From an uncultured Bacteroidales bacterium (GTDB taxonomy: Bacteria; Bacteroidota; Bacteroidia; Bacteroidales; Bacteroidaceae), in assembly GCA_937876995.1 (NCBI GenBank), contig CALEFD010000094.1:1-48881 (forward strand): a stretch of 48,881 nt of DNA, given 5' to 3'. Position 1 is the first letter of the stretch. Each line of letters begins with the position of its first letter. Positions 17,821 through 25,048 of this stretch are shown piece after piece. A program made the position numbers and the translations under genes. The notes below the pieces were generated by a model. It had not been told where the DNA came from. It was given only the letters and a program-made list of their open reading frames with translations, and did not search any database.

Positions 17821-19176
17821 TTATTCTTTCCAATTCCATTCAGTGCGTTCTATATCTTCTTCTACCAGAGGGTTACCTACCTGAACTTCTATAAAGGTTA
17901 GTTCGGTTAGAGCTTTGATAGCGTGATAGTGTTCAACGGGGATGATTACTGTTTCACCGGCTTTTACTTTGCGTACTTCGCCATCTAATACAAACAGTCC
18001 TTCGCCCTCTACAAAGGTCCATACCTCACTGCGGTGGTGGTGAATCTGGTAGGATATGTTCTTTCCGGGCTGCAGGGTTATGCGTTTGGTTAATGAATGG
18101 TTACCATCGGCATAGTATGTATCGTCCAGTACACGATAGGTTCCCCAACGGCGTTCTTCGTACATTGGTCTTGGGGTAAGATTCTCTACATATTTTTTGA
18201 TGTTCTCTGTCTCTTTTTTAGCGCATACAAGAATACCATCGGGACAAGCTGCAACTACCACATCCTTAACACCATCTACGAAAATGGGGTTCTGCAGTTC
18301 GTTTATTACGTGGGTATTCTCACACTTTGGTCCAAGAACGGCATTGCCTATGATGTTCTGTCGGAGTTCGTCGGTAAGGGTATTCCACGTGCCAAGGTCT
18401 TTCCATTGGCCTGTATATGGAACTACTGCTACTGATTGTGCTTTCTCTGCAACTTCGTAGTCAAAGCTTATTTTGGGGAATTCTGAATAACGGCTACGTA
18501 CTTCTTCAAAACTGTCGGCAATGATGTATTTCTTCACTATGTTCATCATATAGCCCAAACGGAAAGCAAAGACACCTCCATTCCAAAAAGCGTTTTGTTT
18601 AAGCAGTTCTTCTGCTACTGCAACGGTTGGTTTTTCTGTAAAGCGGGCTACAGGAAGTGCACAGCCTTTTGTCTGTTGAACGCTGTTCATCTCCGGAACA
18701 ACGTAACCGTATTTTGCAGATGGGTATGTTGGGGTAATGCCCATCAGTACCAGTTCTGCGATGTCTTGTTTAACGCACTCTACCATACGACCGATGGTTT
18801 CAAAATAACCTATCTCTGTGTATGGGTCGCAAGGCATAATTACAACTACTTCATCGTCAGAGCAATTCTTTGCAAGACTGAGGTAAGATGCTGCTAATGC
18901 TATTGCAGGGAATGTATCTCTTCTTTCAGGTTCTGTTACCACAGAGACGGTATCACCTAACTGGTTTGTGATAATATCCAGTTGGCTGGCATTGGTTGCA
19001 AGAGTAATGTCTGTGGTAAGATTTGCTTCTTGTGTTTGTCTTACTACTCTCTGCACCATGCTCTCCATTGTTCCGTCTGCTTTTTCCAGAAGCGGAAGGA
19101 ATTGTTTGCTTCGTGCATTATTAGATAGGGGCCACAAGCGTTTGCCTGAGCCTCCGGATAATAGAACTATCTGCAT
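17821..19176 (-). CDS. manC: Mannose-1-phosphate guanylyltransferase / mannose-6-phosphate isomerase (first copy)
   Basis: A 451-residue bifunctional-type enzyme. The N-terminal domain has LLSGGSGKRLWPLSNNARSK (pyrophosphorylase signature), VIMPCDPYTE and RFTEKPTVA (sugar-phosphate binding). The C-terminal cupin domain has ISYQIHHHRSEVWTFVEGEG, the metal-binding motif of type II phosphomannose isomerases, with all His residues present. It would supply GDP-mannose for gmd-fcl and is the first gene of the minus-strand operon, so the operon promoter should lie in 19177-19300. A second, diverged copy is at 27583-28923. Confidence 0.95.
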   Translation of the reverse strand: MQIVLLSGGSGKRLWPLSNNARSKQFLPLLEKADGTMESMVQRVVRQTQEANLTTDITLATNASQLDIITNQLGDTVSVVTEPERRDTFPAIALAASYLSLAKNCSDDEVVVIMPCDPYTEIGYFETIGRMVECVKQDIAELVLMGITPTYPSAKYGYVVPEMNSVQQTKGCALPVARFTEKPTVAVAEELLKQNAFWNGGVFAFRLGYMMNIVKKYIIADSFEEVRSRYSEFPKISFDYEVAEKAQSVAVVPYTGQWKDLGTWNTLTDELRQNIIGNAVLGPKCENTHVINELQNPIFVDGVKDVVVAACPDGILVCAKKETENIKKYVENLTPRPMYEERRWGTYRVLDDTYYADGNHSLTKRITLQPGKNISYQIHHHRSEVWTFVEGEGLFVLDGEVRKVKAGETVIIPVEHYHAIKALTELTFIEVQVGNPLVEEDIERTEWNWKE

Positions 19177-19332
19177 AGTTTATTCTGTATGTAATTTTGC
19201 TTTTTGCTTTTAATGAAAAATCAAACTGTTGCGTTGATTTTGGTTGTTAGCCTGGCAATCACTTTGTCGAGATTGGTGGTGGTGTTTTTGATGTTGTTGG
19301 ATGTTTTTTTTGTGGGTCAAATTTTATCCTTA

Positions 19333-19365
19333 AATAATCCTTAATGGGTCAGATTAAGGATTATT
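19333..19365. repeat. Perfect 13-bp inverted repeat upstream of manC
   Basis: AATAATCCTTAAT (19333-19345) and its exact reverse complement (19353-19365) flank a 7-base loop GGGTCAG. It lies about 160 bp upstream of the manC start. A partial extra copy of TATCCTTAA precedes it. There is no T-run, so it is more like an operator than a terminator. Confidence 0.75.
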
Positions 19366-19575
19366 GGCGAATGAATGTATTGCTATGGTGGTTTTGCTGA
19401 ATGGAGTGGGGTAGAGGGTGTTTGAAGTGAAGTAACCGTAATTTTAGGCAAAAAACAATATTGGAATATGGAAATTTTGGGTAAAAACAATATTTCAATA
19501 TGGTTTTGTAGTTTGATAATAGTTTTTGTTGACCTTCCCTGATTTTGGTTGACACTTTAGAGAGGATTGACCTTT

Positions 19576-19602
19576 TTGTAATTTGTGGGGTGGTGGATGA
19601 AC
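19576..19602 (+). repeat. 27-bp direct repeat, left copy, bracketing Panacea/MazF-like module
   Basis: Identical over 27 bases to 20717-20743 (core GTGGGGTGGTGGATGAAC). Beyond the identical core both copies continue with similar AAGAAAAA...TTTTTGGTTG sequence for about 30 more bases and are followed by a TAnnTTTG promoter box. The left copy lies upstream of the module. Confidence 0.9.
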
Positions 19603-19646
19603 ATGTAATTAAGAAAAAAGTTTTTGGTTGTTTTTTTTTAGAATAG

Positions 19647-19678
19647 TTTGTGTGTATTAATTCAAATATCTACTTTTG
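19647..19678 (+). promoter_or_regulatory. Bacteroides-type promoter for the Panacea/MazF-like module
   Basis: TTTG at 19647-19650 and TACTTTTG at 19671-19678 are separated by 20 bp, matching the TTTG/TAnnTTTG consensus of the Bacteroidota primary sigma factor. The downstream ATG at 19719 is about 40 nt away. Confidence 0.7.
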
Positions 19679-19718
19679 CATCATAAGATAGAATTTTTTG
19701 AAATCTAATAATAAGACT

Positions 19719-20273
19719 ATGGGTATGAACGGATTTGAACAAAGAAAACTCAATGAAATCATTTTGTATCTTTTGAATGTAACCGGAGGCATGGATTATT
19801 ATCATATTTTTAAGATATTGTATTTTGCGGAGAGGGAACATTTAGCTAAATGGGGACACAGAATGATTGCTGACGATTTTTGCGCATTGGAATATGGTCC
19901 TGTTCCAACACATTTGTATGATGCAATTAAGGTATTAGATTCTAAAGGTACAGCATTGGCTGAAATTTTGTATGAGGATATGAGATTAGCCGGTGTTGAT
20001 GCCCCTAATGTGCTAATCCCACAAAGAATGGCCGATTTGAGATATATTTCTAAATCGGAACAAGAGGCATTAGATAACTCATTAAAGGAAAATTCTTTAT
20101 TGACATTTAAACAATTGATGATAAAGTCGCACGATTCAGCATGGCAAGATGCTTATAATAAGAAAAAAAATGGAAAAATTTCTATTTTAAAAATGGCAGA
20201 GGCTGTTAATGCTGATGATATGATTATAAAATATATAACAGAACAATTGGATTTAGAGAATGTTTTAATATGA
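19719..20273 (+). CDS. Panacea-domain (DUF4065, SocA/GepA-like) protein, putative antitoxin
   Basis: About 184 residues. I prefer the ATG at 19719 over the TTG at 19698; the ATG at 19725 is an alternative. The N-terminal two thirds contain NEIILYLLNVTGGMDYYHIFKILYFAEREHLAKWG followed by DDFCALEYGPVPTHLYDAIK. These are the hallmarks of the Panacea/DUF4065 domain (helical KLLYFAxxxHL-type segment and the xxxGPVxxxLY motif). Panacea domains are established as antitoxin domains that pair with unrelated toxins. The stop overlaps the start of the next gene by 4 nt (ATGA at 20270-20273), typical of toxin-antitoxin operons. The C-terminal part (residues about 130-184) may bind the partner. Confidence 0.8.
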   Translation: MGMNGFEQRKLNEIILYLLNVTGGMDYYHIFKILYFAEREHLAKWGHRMIADDFCALEYGPVPTHLYDAIKVLDSKGTALAEILYEDMRLAGVDAPNVLIPQRMADLRYISKSEQEALDNSLKENSLLTFKQLMIKSHDSAWQDAYNKKKNGKISILKMAEAVNADDMIIKYITEQLDLENVLI

Positions 20274-20722
20274 CAAAACTTTCTGATATATTATCTGATA
20301 ATACTTTGAAAAACATCGCTGAAAACACAATAAAAAAAGGTGATGTATATAGAATAAGAATGAATCGTGAAGATGGTATTATTCCAAAGAATGGTGCTGA
20401 TTCGCGTAATAAGTTCTTTGTGGTTCTGGGATTTGATTCATTCGGTAATGCATATGGAGGGGTAATAGTTAATTCAACCATCAATAGAAAAGTTCCGATA
20501 TCGATTCAAGACTGGCATATGCCTATTAAATCTTCTAAATATGGATTTTTAGTTCATGATTCTTATGTAGATTGTTCTACATTAAAATGCGCTTCTATTG
20601 AAAGATTTGCTACATGGGAATTTAAAGGAGTGATAAACGAAGAAGATTTAGAACTTATAATTGAAGCAATAAAAAGTAGTCCGAATGAATCTCAGATGCA
20701 TTTAGCGATGTATGGATTGTAA
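20270..20722 (+). CDS. MazF/PemK-like small protein, putative toxin partner of the Panacea protein
   Basis: A 150-residue protein translationally coupled to the Panacea-domain gene. KKGDVYRIRMNRE followed after an insertion by NKFFVVLGFDSFGNAYGGVIVNS resembles the MazF/PemK fold core, where a GDIvwv strand is followed by RPavVis. The usual Arg-Pro of MazF is not present at NKFFVVL, and the protein is longer than classic MazF (about 110 aa), so ribonuclease activity is not established. The stop codon TAA lies inside the right copy of the 27-bp direct repeat. Family call is moderate; a toxin role is inferred mainly from the partner and operon layout. Confidence 0.6.
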   Translation: MTKLSDILSDNTLKNIAENTIKKGDVYRIRMNREDGIIPKNGADSRNKFFVVLGFDSFGNAYGGVIVNSTINRKVPISIQDWHMPIKSSKYGFLVHDSYVDCSTLKCASIERFATWEFKGVINEEDLELIIEAIKSSPNESQMHLAMYGL

Positions 20723-20743
20723 TTTGTGGGGTGGTGGATGAAC
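20717..20743 (+). repeat. 27-bp direct repeat, right copy
   Basis: Exact copy of 19576-19602. It begins in the last two codons of the MazF-like gene (it supplies TTG TAA) and leads into the promoter region of the UDP-glucuronate epimerase gene. Confidence 0.9.
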
Positions 20744-20772
20744 TTACAATAAAGAAAAATAATTTTTTTTGG

Positions 20773-20802
20773 TTGATATGTTATAGATAATAGTTAACTT
20801 TG
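20773..20802 (+). promoter_or_regulatory. Bacteroides-type promoter for UDP-glucuronate epimerase-ugd
   Basis: TTG at 20773-20775 and TAACTTTG at 20795-20802 with a 19-bp spacer fit the phylum's promoter consensus. The ATG follows at 20835. Confidence 0.7.
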
Positions 20803-20834
20803 CATAAATTTGGTTTTATATATAAATAAGGTAT

Positions 20835-21875
20835 ATGAGAATATTGATTACAGGTGCAGCGGGCTTTATAGGCAGTAATTTGGTTAAGGCTGTTTACAAG
20901 AGATATGATAATCCGGAAGTGGTGGGCATAGATAATATGAACGATTATTATGATGTTCGCCTAAAGGAGGAGCGACTGAAAGAGCTGGAACAGTATCCAA
21001 ATTTTAATCTTGTTCGTGGCAATATAGCCGATAAGGCTCTGATTGATAAGATTTTTGCCGATTTCAAGCCTCAGGTGGTAGTGAACCTGGCTGCACAGGC
21101 AGGTGTTCGTTACAGTATTACCAATCCGGGTGCTTATATAGAGGCTAATCTGATTGGTTTCTATAATATCTTAGAGGCTTGCCGTCATTCATATTCCCAG
21201 TACGAGGGTGGTGTAGAGCATCTGGTTTATGCATCGTCTTCATCGGTTTACGGTTCAAACAAGAAGATTCCTTATAGTACAGACGATAAGGTGGATAATC
21301 CTGTTTCACTGTATGCTGCTACCAAAAAGAGCAACGAACTGATGGCTCATGCATATAGCAAGCTCTACAATATTCCATCTACCGGACTCCGTTTCTTTAC
21401 TGTTTATGGTCCAGCAGGTCGTCCTGATATGGCCTATTTTGGTTTTACCAACAAACTGGTAAAGGGCGAAAAGATTCAGATTTTCAATTTTGGAAACTGT
21501 AAGCGCGATTTTACTTACGTGGACGATATAGTGGAGGGTGTGATTCGTGTTATGCAGAAGGCTCCAGCCAAACAGGTGGGTGAAGATGGTCTGCCTGTTC
21601 CTCCGTATGCAGTATATAATATAGGTAATAATCAGCCTGAAAATCTGCTTGATTTTGTTACCATACTGCAAGAGGAGTTGCTCCGTGCCGGTGTTCTTCC
21701 GCAGGATTATGATTTTGAAGCGCACAAGGAACTGGTTCCTATGCAGCCGGGCGATGTTCCTGTAACATACGCTGATACAACTGCTTTGGAGCGCGATTTT
21801 GGTTTCAAGCCAAGCACATCGTTACGCCAGGGTTTGCGTGCTTTTGCAGAATGGTATAAAGAGTATTATAAATAA
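20835..21875 (+). CDS. UDP-glucuronate 4-epimerase (NAD-dependent epimerase)
   Basis: A 346-residue SDR epimerase. ITGAAGFIGSNLVKAVYKR is the NAD-binding motif; GIDNMNDYYDVRLKEERL is typical of UDP-glucuronate 4-epimerases (the NDYYD block). NLAAQAGVRYSITNP, YASSSSVYGSN and SLYAATKKSNELMAH (catalytic Tyr-x3-Lys) also fit, as does FFTVYGPAGRPDMAYF. It interconverts UDP-glucuronate and UDP-galacturonate. The next gene, 14 nt downstream, makes UDP-glucuronate from UDP-glucose, so the two form a short pathway that can feed surface glycans. It is separate from, and divergent to, the main polysaccharide operon. Confidence 0.9.
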   Translation: MRILITGAAGFIGSNLVKAVYKRYDNPEVVGIDNMNDYYDVRLKEERLKELEQYPNFNLVRGNIADKALIDKIFADFKPQVVVNLAAQAGVRYSITNPGAYIEANLIGFYNILEACRHSYSQYEGGVEHLVYASSSSVYGSNKKIPYSTDDKVDNPVSLYAATKKSNELMAHAYSKLYNIPSTGLRFFTVYGPAGRPDMAYFGFTNKLVKGEKIQIFNFGNCKRDFTYVDDIVEGVIRVMQKAPAKQVGEDGLPVPPYAVYNIGNNQPENLLDFVTILQEELLRAGVLPQDYDFEAHKELVPMQPGDVPVTYADTTALERDFGFKPSTSLRQGLRAFAEWYKEYYK

Positions 21876-21889
21876 TTTGTTTGTAGAAT

Positions 21890-23209
21890 ATGAAAATTGC
21901 AGTAGCAGGAACAGGATATGTAGGTCTTTCAATGGCTACATTGCTGGCACAGCACAATAGTGTGGTGGCTGTGGATGTTATTCCCGAAAAGGTAGAGAAG
22001 ATAAATAACCGTATCAGCCCTATTCAGGATGATTATATTGAGAAGTATTTTGCAGAAAAAGAGCTTGATTTGGTAGCTACGCTTGATGGTGCATCGGCTT
22101 ATCGTGATGCCGATTTTGTGATTATAGCAGCTCCCACTAACTACGATCCTCAGAAGAACTTCTTTGATACCCATCATATAGAGGATGTGATAGATTTGGT
22201 TCTCTCTGTTAATCCTGATGCTGTGATGGTGATAAAGAGTACCATACCTGTGGGCTATACCCGCAGTCTTTATGTAAAATATGCTCTGCAGTTCCTGTAT
22301 AAGCCTGAACTGAAGGGTAAGAAGTTCAATCTGCTTTTCTCACCTGAATTCCTGCGTGAAAGCAAGGCACTTTACGATAATCTTTACCCCAGCCGTATTA
22401 TAGTGGGTTATCCAAAGATAATAAATAGTGCAGAATTTTCTGAAGAGAATGCTGCCATTCAGGCTATAGGCAATCCCAAAGCTATGGAATATGCCAAGAC
22501 CTTTGCCGCTCTGTTACAGCAGGGTGCATTGAAAGAGGATATAGATACTCTGTTTATGGGAATGAAAGAGGCAGAAGCTGTTAAACTGTTTGCAAATACC
22601 TATCTGGCACTACGTGTCAGTTACTTTAATGAACTGGATACCTATGCCGAAATAAAAGGTCTTGATACTCAGGCAATAATAAACGGTGTTGGTCTGGATC
22701 CGCGTATTGGTACACACTACAATAATCCATCTTTTGGTTATGGTGGTTACTGTCTTCCAAAAGATACCAAACAGCTGCTTGCCAACTACACCAACGTGCC
22801 TCAGAATATGATGACCGCTATAGTGGAGAGTAACCGTACCCGTAAGGATTACATTGCCGACCGTGTACTGCGTATGGCAGGTTATTACCGTGAGAATGCT
22901 CAGTGGGATGCATCCAAAGAGAGTGAATGTGTAATAGGCATCTTCCGTCTGACAATGAAAGCCAATAGCGACAACTTTCGCCAGAGTTCCATTCAGGGTG
23001 TTATGAAGCGTATTAAGGCTAAGGGTGCTACCATTATTATATATGAACCTACTCTGGAAGAGGGTACTACATTCTTTGGCAGTAAGGTGGTGAATAATCT
23101 GGATGAATTCAAGAAGAGCTGTAAGGCTATTATTGCCAACCGTTACGATAAGGTTTTGGATGATGTTAAGGATAGGGTTTATACCCGTGACCTTTTTGGA
23201 ACTGATTGA
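21890..23209 (+). CDS. ugd: UDP-glucose 6-dehydrogenase
   Basis: A 439-residue nucleotide-sugar dehydrogenase oxidising UDP-glucose to UDP-glucuronate with NAD. The N-terminus AVAGTGYVGLSMATLLAQHN binds NAD; IKSTIPVGYTRSL and LLFSPEFLRESKALYDNL are family motifs. FGYGGYCLPKDTKQL contains the catalytic cysteine (C288). The C-terminal domain follows with FRLTMKANSDNFRQS. The protein belongs to the shorter bacterial Ugd group. It is co-transcribed with the 4-epimerase gene upstream. Other hexose dehydrogenases share the fold, but the partner gene supports the UDP-glucose substrate. Confidence 0.92.
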   Translation: MKIAVAGTGYVGLSMATLLAQHNSVVAVDVIPEKVEKINNRISPIQDDYIEKYFAEKELDLVATLDGASAYRDADFVIIAAPTNYDPQKNFFDTHHIEDVIDLVLSVNPDAVMVIKSTIPVGYTRSLYVKYALQFLYKPELKGKKFNLLFSPEFLRESKALYDNLYPSRIIVGYPKIINSAEFSEENAAIQAIGNPKAMEYAKTFAALLQQGALKEDIDTLFMGMKEAEAVKLFANTYLALRVSYFNELDTYAEIKGLDTQAIINGVGLDPRIGTHYNNPSFGYGGYCLPKDTKQLLANYTNVPQNMMTAIVESNRTRKDYIADRVLRMAGYYRENAQWDASKESECVIGIFRLTMKANSDNFRQSSIQGVMKRIKAKGATIIIYEPTLEEGTTFFGSKVVNNLDEFKKSCKAIIANRYDKVLDDVKDRVYTRDLFGTD

Positions 23210-23232
23210 TTTTTTTAGGATAGATTTGTGTT

Positions 23233-24672
23233 ATGATTACGTTTATTATTGCACTTGCATTGCTGATAGGCGGTTATATGATTTATGGCCGTTTTGTGAA
23301 TAATGTGTTTGGTCCGGATAACAGAGAGACTCCTGCTGTAACCAACGAAGACGGTGTGGATTATATAGTAATGCCATCGTGGAAGATTTTTATGATTCAG
23401 TTCCTGAACATTGCCGGCTTAGGCCCTATATTCGGTGCCATAATGGGTTCTCAGTTTGGTACTGCCAGCTATTTCTGGATAGTGTTTGGTACTATATTCG
23501 GAGGGGCTGTACACGATTTCTTTGCAGGTACAATATCTATTCGTCATAATGGTGAAAGTCTTACGCAGACTATACGCAGGTATCTTGGTAAGCATGTGAA
23601 CTGGATAATGGTGTTCCTTACTGTGCTGCTTATGTTACTGGTAACTGCAGTATTTACATCGGGTCCGGCAGAGATAATTGCATCGCTTACACCTGAATGG
23701 ATGAATGCCTATTTCTGGATGATAGTTATATTTGCATACTATATACTGGCTACTATGCTTCCTATAGATAAGGTGATAGGTCGTGTTTATCCGCTTTTTG
23801 CTATTGCACTGATATTTATGGCTGTAGGCATTATGATTATGCTTTTTATAAAGTGGCCTGATTTGCCTGAAATATGGGAAGGCTGGGGGACTAAGTATGA
23901 TAAGAGTCCTATCTTCCCTATGATGTTTGTGTCTATTGCCTGTGGTGCTATAAGTGGTTTCCACGCTACACAATCGCCTTTGATGGCAAGATGTATGAAG
24001 AGCGAACACATGTGTCGTCCTGTTTTCTATGGTGCTATGGTAACTGAAGGTATTGTGGCTTTGGTTTGGGCTGCGGCTGCAACTGTGTTCTTCCAAGAGA
24101 ACGGCATTATAGATGCTGTTTCCGGTAAACCGTTTACAGGTGCTATGGTGGCTACACGTCTGTCTAAAGAGTGGTTGGGACCAATTGGTGGCATTTTGGC
24201 TATTCTTGGTATTGTGGCTGCTCCTATATCGACTGGCGATACTGCTCTGCGTTCATGCCGTCTGATTATTGCAGATTTGCTTAAAATTGAACAGAAGAAT
24301 GTTTCCAAACGACTGCTTATAACCGTTCCTATTGCTCTCTGTTCTATGGGATTCCTTATTTTCAGTCTTTCTAATGCTGATGGCTTTAAGATTATATGGA
24401 GATATTTTGCATGGACAAACCAGACTCTCTCTGTGTTTACTTTGTGGGCTATTACAGTCTTCTTGGCACGTGAACGCAAAGGCATGGCTTATCTTATTTC
24501 ACTTATACCTGCTATGTTTATGACTGCGGTGAGTGTATCGTATATTGTGGTTGCTCCTGAAGGTCTGCATTTGGTGAATGCCAATCCTTATATAGTAGGT
24601 GGTGTGGCTGCTTTGATACTTTTTTCAATTTTTGTCTATTCGCAGATTAAATACAACGCCAAACGCAAATAG
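23233..24672 (+). CDS. cstA: Carbon starvation protein CstA family transporter
   Basis: A 479-residue membrane protein with about 12-13 hydrophobic segments. The N-terminus TFIIALALLIGGYMIYGRFV and the conserved block FLNIAGLGPIFGAIMGSQFG, then GAVHDFFAG and SIRHNGESL, are signatures of the CstA/BtsT family of peptide or pyruvate permeases. FHATQSPLMARC and PISTGDTALRSCRLIIAD follow in order. It is shorter than E. coli CstA (about 700 aa) but matches the compact form seen in many Bacteroidota. It may be induced at low carbon and import peptides or pyruvate. It starts 23 nt after ugd, although functional linkage is doubtful. Confidence 0.9.
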   Translation: MITFIIALALLIGGYMIYGRFVNNVFGPDNRETPAVTNEDGVDYIVMPSWKIFMIQFLNIAGLGPIFGAIMGSQFGTASYFWIVFGTIFGGAVHDFFAGTISIRHNGESLTQTIRRYLGKHVNWIMVFLTVLLMLLVTAVFTSGPAEIIASLTPEWMNAYFWMIVIFAYYILATMLPIDKVIGRVYPLFAIALIFMAVGIMIMLFIKWPDLPEIWEGWGTKYDKSPIFPMMFVSIACGAISGFHATQSPLMARCMKSEHMCRPVFYGAMVTEGIVALVWAAAATVFFQENGIIDAVSGKPFTGAMVATRLSKEWLGPIGGILAILGIVAAPISTGDTALRSCRLIIADLLKIEQKNVSKRLLITVPIALCSMGFLIFSLSNADGFKIIWRYFAWTNQTLSVFTLWAITVFLARERKGMAYLISLIPAMFMTAVSVSYIVVAPEGLHLVNANPYIVGGVAALILFSIFVYSQIKYNAKRK

Positions 24673-24698
24673 TTCTGCCGTTTTTTTTTGCATCATTA

Positions 24699-24829
24699 AC
24701 CATTAGGTTACTTTGATTCTGGTTACGCCGTAACAAGTTACGGCTCCATCCCTCCCACGCCATTATGGCGCGGGCCCCTCCCATTTACAAAGCCATGGGT
24801 GGCTATGCCATTCAAAGCAACCTAATGGT
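24699..24829. repeat. 131-bp palindromic element with nested hairpins
   Basis: An 18-bp inverted repeat (24699-24716 with 24812-24829, one mismatch) encloses several internal hairpins. These are GCCGTAAC-AA-GTTACGGC, CGCCAT-T-ATGGCG extended by flanking CCC/GGG, and AGCCA-TGGG-TGGCT. The inside is much more GC-rich than the surrounding gap. No reading frame is supported. It may be a dispersed palindromic repeat, a MITE-like element or a structured RNA; the sequence alone does not separate these. It occupies most of the 295-bp gap between cstA and the serine hydrolase gene. Confidence 0.75.
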
Positions 24830-25048
24830 ACTAATAGAAAATAAGTGTAATAGGGCAGTGTATTTGTTTCAGTTCCACTATTTAAAAAGTATTTCAGTTA
24901 TTAAAAATTAATATTTGGAGGTCGTTTTGTAAAGAAAAATGCACTGTGGTTAAATAAATTTATAGCCATGAAAAAAGTTGGGTTTCAGAGAATAACGTAT
25001 TTTACAACTCTATACTTTTACGCCATAATTCAAAAATGGAATAGACTT

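Larger units (their letters stand above)
19177..19718. promoter_or_regulatory. Divergent intergenic region with palindrome and direct repeats
   Basis: About 540 bp between the divergent polysaccharide operon and the Panacea-domain gene. No gene is supported. It holds a perfect 13-bp inverted repeat (19333-19345 with 19353-19365, 7-nt loop), two 21-bp direct repeats differing at two bases with a 32-bp period (19451-19471 and 19483-19503), and the left copy of the 27-bp repeat that brackets the toxin-antitoxin-like module (19576-19602). It ends with a Bacteroides-type promoter for that module. I found no convincing -7/-33 pair for manC on the minus strand. The repeat layout suggests control of the polysaccharide operon by a DNA-binding protein, which is inference. 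Confidence 0.6.

Noticed and set aside
19177..19332. Promoter of the polysaccharide operon
   Set aside because: A -7/-33 pair should lie here, but no minus-strand match to TAnnTTTG with a TTTG at the right distance was convincing.
24027..24485. Minus-strand frame of 152 codons inside cstA
   Set aside because: It is a shadow of cstA; the plus strand has clear family motifs throughout.
24699..24829. tRNA or known riboswitch in the palindromic element
   Set aside because: The hairpins do not form a cloverleaf, and no riboswitch consensus I know is visible.
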